From Nitrospirota bacterium (GTDB lineage Bacteria > Nitrospirota_A > Leptospirillia > Leptospirillales > Leptospirillaceae), in NCBI GenBank assembly GCA_021829515.1, contig JAKBPM010000012.1:1-26757 (forward strand): DNA of 26,757 nt. The letters are read 5' to 3'. The stretch's first letter is position 1; each line of letters starts with the position of its first letter. Of the stretch, positions 6,336 through 13,421 are shown piece by piece. Made by a program: the position numbers and the translations under genes. The notes below the pieces were generated by a model. That model saw only the letters and a list, made by a program, of their open reading frames with translations. It was not told where the DNA came from and did no database searches.

Positions 6336-8675
6336 TTACTTCCTATTAGTCAGCCCTTTACCTTCGCGATCTTTTATTTCGGCTTGAATGGCCGAAATAC
6401 AAAAGGATTTTAGAGCCTCCACTTGCATCTCGTTTTTTAATTCTTCCAGTCTTTTCCCAGAGTCCCTTCCTGTGAAAAGAGGGGGCGGATTGTTCTCGTC
6501 AAAAATTCTCGTCCAAGCCGACAAAGGGTTTTTCGATAGCTCTTCTATTTTATTAAGGGCCTCCTTCGGCCATTTACTTTTTCTGTTTTCTACTTTTTTA
6601 AGATGTTCTATCCAGTCTTTAAGGGGAGATGTTTCCTTGGAAAGAGCTAGGATCTGGGCACGGAAAGCCCCTAGTTGAGAGTTTGAAGGGAAATTCTTTT
6701 CCCATTCGAAGAACTTCCTTCTGAATTCTTCATCGTATGCCAGCTGCTGAGATCGAAATTTGATAAGCAATTTCGTTGCTCTCCGTTCGAGGGATCTTGT
6801 GAAACTCGACTCCTCTACAGGAGCATTTTTAGAGTCGCTCTCTTTCATTGCATTGGGTTGAACAAGCGGTATTTTTTCGTTTTTAAGCAGTTTCGGGTTG
6901 AAAAGGATTTCTCCGAACCCTTCCCCCCTCCGTTCGCCTAACCCTTCAAAGGACAGGGATGACAGGATTTCACTCTGAACCTCCCTATTGGTCTCGAACC
7001 TGAAACAGGATCCTTCCGCCCACCCGATTTTAGATGCCCGAGGAATTCCCCACCGGGAGTTCCATCCGTCATCCCGCCAGATCCTTTGAAATGAAATACA
7101 TGAATCATCTCTATCTACAAAAATTTTACCGAGACGCTCCTCCAGTGCCCGTTTGAGATCCTTGATGTCAACTGTCGGCTGCAAGGAGGCATTGCGTAAA
7201 AGAAGAGGGGATGCCAACCAGAGAACAAGATAATTCCCGTTCGCTGAAGGATCCGGGGAGGATGGAGATAATTCGGGTGGATTGGAGACATTTATTTCGA
7301 CGAGCCCATAGTCATCTTTTCGGGAAATACCCAGACGATATTCTCCCTTTACAGTCTCTTTGAATGATTCATCACAAAAAGGTGTGCGGGTCCAGATTTC
7401 CGATATAAAGGTCTGTCCAGCTTTCAGGGCTTCATAGGAATAAACGCCTCCCACATCACTTGTGGGACGTTGGGAATTGTCGTCGATCGTGGCATGGGTT
7501 GTGATAATCGTTTCGGGCCTGTCGATCAGGACCTGTTCGAATAATTCGAGGCTTACATATCCTCCTCGAATCTGTTTTCTCTGAGTATTATCTTCAGGCT
7601 CGCCCAGAAGGAAGTTCCAACAGTTGGGTTTTCCTGATCCTTCGAGTTTTTCCCTATAGAGGGCGAGTGGGGCTGGGATCATGCGTGTATTTTGATGGGC
7701 AAGATAGGCATTTCTGATCTGAGTAGTTCCATTAGCAATGGATTGAGACCATCCAGGAATGAGTTTGGGGAGCCGGTCATTCATCGAAGCAAGGATCATG
7801 GTTCCTGGAATATAGTCCCTCGAGTAAACAATGTTCCCTCGGACGCCATCAGCGATAATGACCGGTGTCTTCAACCTGATCTCGAGACAATACCTATGCC
7901 ATCGATCTGAAGGGGATGGTAGTGACGTGCTCCGGTTTTGATGATCGGTCAATTCTTCAAGAGGGAGTGAGTGGTTTTGCTCTTCAAGTGTTTTGAGAAA
8001 TTGCGCTTGTCTCTCCTGCGGAATATTCCAAACCCATTTACAACGACCGGCACCCCGACGTCTTTTTCCGCCAATCCTCTCTACTACAAGGCTCCCGGCC
8101 CAGAGGAGTGCAAGGGCAGCATCTCTGGTCGATCCATCTTGAATATCAAGTTCAAATTGGCACATGAGAGTACTGCCGGTTATAGCCATTTCCTCCATCC
8201 TAAGATGATCTTCGCGCGACACTCCCCATTCGTCCAAACTGACACCTGATTTAACAAATGTCAGTGCGTTTCGGAGGGCTACCTGCCTTGATGCATCCCT
8301 TTGGTCGGAGGGGGGAGACGAAAGGTCCAATCTTAGGGCTTTGTCATATAAAGCAGGCGTCACGCTGAGATGTGCCGCTAAAGGTCCTTTGACGTTTTGT
8401 CTGATTTCTCTCGCGTTTTTGGAGACATGTCCAAAGATTAATTTTACGAGGGAGCTCCAATAGCCGCTTTCATCTTTGTCGTCCAGTCCCCTTGCGACCG
8501 TTTCGCAAGAATCTCTCCATATTCCCACAATTGTTTTGGCTGGAATGAAGGGAAGACCGTCTTCAGGATTCCTTCTGACAATACGATCGATATCCCCAGG
8601 CCGGCCGATTCCCTCTCCCACATGCCAGTCGCTTTCGAATTCGATGCGCAGGTTCATTTCTGTTCGGTCACTCAT
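6336..8675 (-). CDS. Cas7-Cas5(Csx10)-Cas11 fusion of a III-Dv-type complex
   Basis: A 779-residue three-part fusion. Residues 1-217 are Cas7-like: GDIDR (27-31) gives candidate catalytic Asp D28/D30, then LPFIPAKTIVG, and the glycine-rich IGGKRRRGAGR ends the domain. From about 262 a Csx10/Cas5-like RAMP follows: RLKTPVIIADGVRGN, DYIPGT (287-292), and near its end GLGERRGEGFGEI. From about 621 the tail is charged and helical without RAMP motifs, as expected for Cas11. This is the Cas7-Cas5-Cas11 protein of III-Dv effectors, binding the crRNA 5' handle and starting the filament. The ATG at 8673-8675 is chosen because it overlaps the cas10 stop (ATGAGTGA) behind GGGGAGAG; an in-frame ATG eight codons upstream lacks this. 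The Cas11 assignment rests on position and helix pattern. Confidence 0.85.
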   Translation of the reverse strand: MSDRTEMNLRIEFESDWHVGEGIGRPGDIDRIVRRNPEDGLPFIPAKTIVGIWRDSCETVARGLDDKDESGYWSSLVKLIFGHVSKNAREIRQNVKGPLAAHLSVTPALYDKALRLDLSSPPSDQRDASRQVALRNALTFVKSGVSLDEWGVSREDHLRMEEMAITGSTLMCQFELDIQDGSTRDAALALLWAGSLVVERIGGKRRRGAGRCKWVWNIPQERQAQFLKTLEEQNHSLPLEELTDHQNRSTSLPSPSDRWHRYCLEIRLKTPVIIADGVRGNIVYSRDYIPGTMILASMNDRLPKLIPGWSQSIANGTTQIRNAYLAHQNTRMIPAPLALYREKLEGSGKPNCWNFLLGEPEDNTQRKQIRGGYVSLELFEQVLIDRPETIITTHATIDDNSQRPTSDVGGVYSYEALKAGQTFISEIWTRTPFCDESFKETVKGEYRLGISRKDDYGLVEINVSNPPELSPSSPDPSANGNYLVLWLASPLLLRNASLQPTVDIKDLKRALEERLGKIFVDRDDSCISFQRIWRDDGWNSRWGIPRASKIGWAEGSCFRFETNREVQSEILSSLSFEGLGERRGEGFGEILFNPKLLKNEKIPLVQPNAMKESDSKNAPVEESSFTRSLERRATKLLIKFRSQQLAYDEEFRRKFFEWEKNFPSNSQLGAFRAQILALSKETSPLKDWIEHLKKVENRKSKWPKEALNKIEELSKNPLSAWTRIFDENNPPPLFTGRDSGKRLEELKNEMQVEALKSFCISAIQAEIKDREGKGLTNRK

Positions 8676-10362
8676 GGTCGTTCTCTCCCCAAAAATCACG
8701 ACTGCTCATCGCATCGAGAAATCGGGTTTCCAATTCATTGTTCGAACTACGGAAAAGGTTAGAATCGGAATTTACTTCACAAAGAACGTCGAGCAAACTC
8801 TTTCCTCGTTCCATTTTTCCGAAAAGCCGTCCCAATTCCTTCACCCGTCCACTGACAATATCAGGACCCAAAGGCAGAGAATCCCTGAGTCGATGCATCT
8901 GTCCGTTTGGAAGAATCCGCATTCCCAAGGAATCTTTTTCGTTCAGTGCCTTTACTCTGGAAATCAGACCTTCCAGATGATGGCTATTGGCCCATTCGAC
9001 TCCCTTTTCCGCATTTTTGAGGCTGTCCATTGGAGAGACAACATAGGGACCTGCATAAAGTTTCATGGTCTGTTTTGATTCCAGTCCAATAACCATGTGT
9101 TTTTGTCTCAATCTTTCAAGATCGGAAAATGAGTTGTCGTAAAGAACATGGAAATCCAGGCTTGAGCAAGGGAATGGCTGGTCATTTTTTGTGAGAATTT
9201 TTTTCACCATCTTGGCAGAAGATTGGAGTTCTGCGGCAAGAGCGTACCCGCTGTAAAAAGGAAAATGGGACTTCATGATGGCCACTCCGGCAGAGGCAGA
9301 AAGATGGTTTTCTCCGAAAGCCGTTTGAGCGATCTTTTTAATGATTTCATCTTCACTTGAGATTTTTTCAAATTCAAGGAGGAATGTTTCTGTGAAAGGA
9401 AGGGCATATTTTCCAGAGACGATGACTGTCAAGTCGTCCCCTCCTATCAGAAGAGGAACCAAGGGGATCAACTCGCTATGGGAAGTCCATGAGTTCAGTT
9501 TTTCGCATGCCACACAAAAGGCTTTTTCAGTTGCATCTTCCAATGCTAGTGAAAACTTTCGTAGGGTCTGAAAATAGTCCTCATTAATTTTTTTTACATG
9601 ATCCTCGAAATTCATAAAAATCTGTCCTAGACCGTTTCCGTCGGAAAATACGAGGCCTATCCAGTTTGAGGATTTGGAGGTTCCTTCAAATATGTTTTCC
9701 AATTCTTCAATGTTTCTTGCCAATGCAATTTCCACGTTGTTCAGATTGCTCGCCAAAATTTCATTAACCCTTTTAAACCAGTGATCGGCAAGATCCCTTT
9801 TGGCCGCTATCGATGGGGAGAGGTATTCCCAAACGTTTGGCCGAACGTTTGTGAGTTCTCCCGCTGGAAAGCCGGAAGCGGCACAAGGTTCGTGTAAGGG
9901 GATCGATTGCGAACGAAGTAACGGACCCGGAAGATCGTTCTGAAGGCGATGAAACTTCTGATTTACCATCTTATAGGCTTTACCAGGAGTCTCTAAGATT
10001 TCAGAAATAGCCCCGCTTATGTTGAGTCCGGGGGCTTCCATTAATGCCCTTTGGGTGACGTTTTGAATAATTTTCTTCCCCAATTCCCTGTTTTCAACTT
10101 TTAAAAGAGCTTTTCCGGAAGTGCAAATGATAACTTCAATTCCCCCTTCTGGCTTGGAGTTTCGAAGATTTTGCCTGAGTTGTTTTGGGGTTTTATTCCA
10201 TAACCCTTTACTTCCTCCTAATTCTTGAACAGCTTCAAGGACCCATTGCGTACCCGACCGGTAGGTGATTTCAGATGCTCCGATATTTTCCCTCATTCTG
10301 TTACTGGAGTATATGTAAGCTTGGTTTCCAGATGTTTCGATAAAAACTAGATATTGTCCCAT
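8668..10362 (-). CDS. cas10: Cas10 without HD domain, GGDD cyclase motif present
   Basis: A 564-residue Cas10, first effector gene, starting 84 nt after the array on the same strand. The N-terminus VFIETSGNQAYIYSSNRMRE (6-25) is the start of the first palm domain. There is no HD phosphohydrolase domain before it, so no Cas10 DNase is predicted. The second palm has SDGNGLG (240-246, metal Asp 241) and LLIGGDDLTVIV with GGDD at 307-310, the active site for making cyclic oligoadenylates. A helical C-terminal domain covers about 470-564. Only one Cys lies between the palms in a CAASG patch, so the usual zinc finger seems lost. AAGGA precedes the ATG. The intact GGDD fits the CARF proteins encoded upstream. 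Loss of the HD domain is common in type III-D. Confidence 0.92.
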   Translation of the reverse strand: MGQYLVFIETSGNQAYIYSSNRMRENIGASEITYRSGTQWVLEAVQELGGSKGLWNKTPKQLRQNLRNSKPEGGIEVIICTSGKALLKVENRELGKKIIQNVTQRALMEAPGLNISGAISEILETPGKAYKMVNQKFHRLQNDLPGPLLRSQSIPLHEPCAASGFPAGELTNVRPNVWEYLSPSIAAKRDLADHWFKRVNEILASNLNNVEIALARNIEELENIFEGTSKSSNWIGLVFSDGNGLGQIFMNFEDHVKKINEDYFQTLRKFSLALEDATEKAFCVACEKLNSWTSHSELIPLVPLLIGGDDLTVIVSGKYALPFTETFLLEFEKISSEDEIIKKIAQTAFGENHLSASAGVAIMKSHFPFYSGYALAAELQSSAKMVKKILTKNDQPFPCSSLDFHVLYDNSFSDLERLRQKHMVIGLESKQTMKLYAGPYVVSPMDSLKNAEKGVEWANSHHLEGLISRVKALNEKDSLGMRILPNGQMHRLRDSLPLGPDIVSGRVKELGRLFGKMERGKSLLDVLCEVNSDSNLFRSSNNELETRFLDAMSSRDFWGENDHE

Positions 10363-10446
10363 TAATATTCCTTCTAGGGATTATGAATCTTTAAGGTAAT
10401 TAAAAGGTAAAAAACAATACATCTTAATTAAATAGATTGAAAAGTG

Positions 10447-11556
10447 GTTTCAATCCCCTGAGAAGTCGGGGGCATAGGAATAAAACAAAGGGTACTCTTA
10501 TGCCAAAAGCAAAAAAGTTTCAATCCCCTGAGAAGTCGGGGGCATAGGAATACTTGATCGACTCGATCCACCCCGGCTATGAGAGTTTCAATCCCCTGAG
10601 AAGTCGGGGGCATAGGAATAATCCACACTTTCGGTCCCACTATGTTACGTGGTTTCAATCCCCTGAGAAGTCGGGGGCATAGGAATGGAAACGGGGAAGT
10701 GGGAGTTCGTAGGGGAGGTTTCAATCCCCTGAGAAGTCGGGGGCATAGGAATGGCTGCACGCCAATGCGCGGTTGCTTGACCAGTTTCAATCCCCTGAGA
10801 AGTCGGGGGCATAGGAATTTGTGAAAGAATCTGGGTACGAAACGCTGGCAAGTTTCAATCCCCTGAGAAGTCGGGGGCATAGGAATGCATGTCACGGGGT
10901 CGGAGATCGGCGCCATTGCGTTTCAATCCCCTGAGAAGTCGGGGGCATAGGAATGGATCAGGGTTCTCGGAGGAGATAAGCAAAAAGTTTCAATCCCCTG
11001 AGAAGTCGGGGGCATAGGAATAGACCAGAAGCGGGAGAATGGGGAGGAAAACGAGGTTTCAATCCCCTGAGAAGTCGGGGGCATAGGAATTTTACGTACT
11101 TCTCCAGGATCGGCCTTCTGGGGTTTCAATCCCCTGAGAAGTCGGGGGCATAGGAATTTGAGGTTCTCAACCCGAACTTTTTTGAAGCGTTTCAATCCCC
11201 TGAGAAGTCGGGGGCATAGGAATACAATTTCTTTCACAAAGCGGACAGGGGAAAAGTTTCAATCCCCTGAGAAGTCGGGGGCATAGGAATCACGCTTTTG
11301 CCAGAGTTTTGAGTGATTGGGTTTCAATCCCCTGAGAAGTCGGGGGCATAGGAATGTTGTCTTGCGCAGGAGTCTAGCCATGCGCAGTTTCAATCCCCTG
11401 AGAAGTCGGGGGCATAGGAATGCAGACTTCTATGAGGGGTACCGCGAAGGGCTTGTTTCAATCCCCTGAGAAGTCGGGGGCATAGGAATCTCTGTCTGGC
11501 GGTCTGGGCGGTGGTTCAAAAGTTTCAATCCCCTGAGAAGTCGGGGGCATAGGAAT
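10447..11556 (-). CRISPR. CRISPR array, 17 repeats of 35 bp and 16 spacers
   Basis: Seventeen 35-bp repeats start at 10447, 10517, 10585, 10652, 10718, 10784, 10852, 10920, 10987, 11056, 11123, 11189, 11256, 11321, 11387, 11455 and 11522. All look identical, including the copy farthest from the leader. Spacers are 30-35 nt. Read on the minus strand each repeat ends in ATTGAAAC, the standard 8-nt crRNA handle, so transcription runs from 11556 toward cas10 and new spacers should enter at the 11556 side. The RNA can fold as CCCC-C-GA / UC-A-GGGG around a CUUC loop with one C-A mismatch. I found no spacer matching elsewhere in this window. Long apparent ORFs across the array arise from the repeats and are not genes. 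Confidence 0.98.
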
Positions 11557-11860
11557 AGTACCAATCAAAACCCTTGTCAGTCAATGGTGTTTGGAAGGTT
11601 TTTGGAGCAAAAACTTAAAAATGGCAAAAACGACCGCTTAAAACCAGAAAAAACAGATATAAGGATAAAAAATCATTTACTCATCGCAATGGAGCAATGA
11701 ATCGCTCAAAATAGGAATTTTAAGGTCATAAAAAATAGATTTTTTATGAAAGCTTCAAAAACCCTTGTGGAAGAAGTGTGGAGCAAAAAATGGCCACCTA
11801 TCAATACCATGTGAGTATGGTCTGGTAAAAAGGTTTTTATGACTCGACGTTTTATAAGAT
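11557..11860 (-). promoter_or_regulatory. CRISPR leader between cas6 and the array
   Basis: About 300 bases without a gene, AT-rich and bounded by cas6 and the leader-end repeat. On the plus strand AAAACCCTTGT (11567-11577) and TGGAGCAAAAA (11603-11613) recur as AAAAACCCTTGT (11757-11768) and TGGAGCAAAAAA (11779-11790), so the leader contains an old imperfect duplication of about 190 bp period. ATAGGAAT at 11711-11718 equals the end of the repeat. The array promoter must be here, but I cannot choose a single -10/-35 pair in such AT-rich DNA. It also supplies the site where RT-Cas1/Cas2 would insert spacers. Confidence 0.7.
11727..11748. repeat. Perfect 10-bp palindrome in the leader
   Basis: CATAAAAAAT (11727-11736) and ATTTTTTATG (11739-11748) are perfect inverted arms separated by two bases. 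It could be an architectural-protein (IHF-like) or regulator site, or a weak AT hairpin ending the cas6 transcript. Confidence 0.5.
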
Positions 11861-12787
11861 TCATGGGTCCGATGGGGCAACGGCCAAGCGGTAAACGCCC
11901 AATCCAAAAGTTGTTTTGTTTCCGATTTGAAGCCATTGCCCCAATCCCAGCCAGGGAAGAAACTCTGTCATATCCCCAATATACTCAAGAACTCCGATGA
12001 TTCCTCCGTGCATTATCTCTTTTTCCTGTCGGGAGGACCAACGACTTACATCCACCCATTGAATGTTGTGAAATCCATCCATGACATTTTCGGCCCTTTC
12101 AAGAATTATTTTCTTTTCCCACGTGTAGGGAGTCGGAAGAATCTGGTTCATTCTCCCAAGAACTCGTTGCATGATCAGCTGAAAGCTAGGCGGAGAGAAG
12201 CTCAAACGATTTTCAGATTTAATGCGGAGGGGTGTATCACAAACAAGTTGAATATGATTGGTTTTGTAGCCTTTGGTAAGAAGAAGAACTTCCTCTGCAA
12301 GAAAAGGAGAGGAAACTGGTAGAGAGTTTGGTGCACCCGGAAAAATCTTCCGAACCTCCGAAGGAGTCACAGACTCTACAGTCAAAAGCTCGGCCGTTCC
12401 TCTTGTCATACCAGTCGTTCTTTTTCCGAGTCCGGATCGCGAGACGTGATAAACGGCCTCCATACATTGCGGAGCATGTTGAGTTCCATCTCCGAAGAGC
12501 GTCAGGTCAAAGGAAATAATTTCACCAAATTTGTATTGGGATTGAGTACTCAAGGGGGCATGAATGGCGTAAGGCTGGGTTCCACGAACTTTGTAGAGAG
12601 CCTCATATGTTTTGGGAAATCGTTGATGAAGCCCCATTCCGATTACGCTGTGCCAAAAGGCTCCCTGAAAGGAGGGAAGCGCTAGTCCCTGAGATCTTAA
12701 GTAAAACCGAAGTTTGCAAATCGGAAAATTTCCCCAGATATTGGCTAACGTCAGAGAAACCGGTGGAGGTGTTCCTAAAAGCTCCAT
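11861..12787 (-). CDS. cas6: Cas6 pre-crRNA endoribonuclease
   Basis: A 308-residue Cas6 of the type found with III and I-D systems. It cuts within the repeat transcript, leaving the AUUGAAAC tag on each crRNA. The N-terminal RAMP fold includes LPSFQGAFWHSVIG (38-50), where H46 and H54 are candidate catalytic histidines. The C-terminal RAMP fold holds IKSENRLSFSPPSFQLIMQR and the glycine-rich end IGNKTTFGLGVYRL with FGLGVY at 294-299, the usual Cas6 signature. AAGGAG sits six bases before the ATG. The gene follows the second cas2 by 42 nt and ends at the leader. The catalytic residues are guesses because Cas6 enzymes vary; the family call is firm. Confidence 0.88.
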   Translation of the reverse strand: MELLGTPPPVSLTLANIWGNFPICKLRFYLRSQGLALPSFQGAFWHSVIGMGLHQRFPKTYEALYKVRGTQPYAIHAPLSTQSQYKFGEIISFDLTLFGDGTQHAPQCMEAVYHVSRSGLGKRTTGMTRGTAELLTVESVTPSEVRKIFPGAPNSLPVSSPFLAEEVLLLTKGYKTNHIQLVCDTPLRIKSENRLSFSPPSFQLIMQRVLGRMNQILPTPYTWEKKIILERAENVMDGFHNIQWVDVSRWSSRQEKEIMHGGIIGVLEYIGDMTEFLPWLGLGQWLQIGNKTTFGLGVYRLAVAPSDP

Positions 12788-12829
12788 GGACGTCTCCTTT
12801 ATTCGATGCGTGCTCCAACTATAAGGATG

Positions 12830-13114
12830 TTACCCAACAATAAGATAATCTGCTGGCCGATGAGTGGGGGGACCTCCATCGTGACAAATATCTTGTTGGT
12901 CTTTATGACAGAAGTAGTAAATTCTCAGACTATCGCCTTCTTTCAAGTGAGGAATGAGATGATCCCAGAGTTTCCGAAGAACATCCGGGGTTTCAATGTG
13001 ACATTCAAAAACGCTTTTTTGAACTCTAACGCCATACCCCATCAGTGTATGCGCAATGGAAAGACGAGATTTGTCGTTTGAGACGTCATAACAGACCACA
13101 GCAAAAAAGCCCAT
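12830..13114 (-). CDS. cas2: Cas2, second copy
   Basis: A 94-residue Cas2. It has the ferredoxin-like start AVVCYDVSND with D10, the conserved helix GYGVRVQKSVFECHI, and a strand LRIYYFCH. The C-terminus DICHDGGPPTHRPADYLIVG differs clearly from that of the other Cas2 next to it. Cas2 dimers bridge two Cas1 dimers in spacer integration. The ATG has AAGGA upstream and lies 16 nt after the first cas2. Two diverged cas2 genes in tandem are unusual; a heterodimer or a distinct role is possible. It is complete and appears functional. Confidence 0.9.
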   Translation of the reverse strand: MGFFAVVCYDVSNDKSRLSIAHTLMGYGVRVQKSVFECHIETPDVLRKLWDHLIPHLKEGDSLRIYYFCHKDQQDICHDGGPPTHRPADYLIVG

Positions 13115-13130
13115 GCGGAATGTCCTTCAT

Positions 13131-13421
13131 TCAGAAAATCAGGTACGGGTCAAGAGGCGCGGGTGGGCGTTCCGTTTCGCTACCTCCGACGAGGGTCTTC
13201 TTCTGACAATGAGCGCAAATGGGGTAATAACGGACACTATCCGATTCATCAATCCCTACTTTCAGGATAACGGCTCGGATTCTCTCCAACTGATCAAGGG
13301 TTAATTCGCATTCAAAGACGCTGTACTGAGCACGCCGTCCAAACCCTGATAGAATGGTTTCGATTTTTTTCCGTTTTCGATCATCTGCAATGTCATACGT
13401 TACAAGCCAAATCCTTGGCAC
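13131..13421 (-). CDS. cas2: Cas2, first copy (coupled to RT-Cas1)
   Basis: A 96-residue Cas2 with WLVTYDIADDRKRKK (D10 and the DD pair), GFGRRAQYSVFECEL and YYPICAHCQKKTLVGG, whose CxxC is common in Cas2 proteins linked to type III. The GTG start shares one base with the RT-Cas1 stop codon (TAGTG), so translation is probably coupled and this is likely the main partner of RT-Cas1. It resembles the downstream Cas2 in the fold motifs but has a different C-terminal tail, so the two are old duplicates or of separate origin rather than a recent copy. Confidence 0.92.
   Translation of the reverse strand: MPRIWLVTYDIADDRKRKKIETILSGFGRRAQYSVFECELTLDQLERIRAVILKVGIDESDSVRYYPICAHCQKKTLVGGSETERPPAPLDPYLIF

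Noticed and set aside
8676..10362. An HD nuclease domain in Cas10
   Set aside because: The protein starts directly with the first palm domain; no HD motif precedes it.
10428..11237. Several ORFs with repeated IPMPPTSQGIET, FLCPRLLRGLK or GFNPLRSRGHRN
   Set aside because: They are translations of the CRISPR repeat in different frames.
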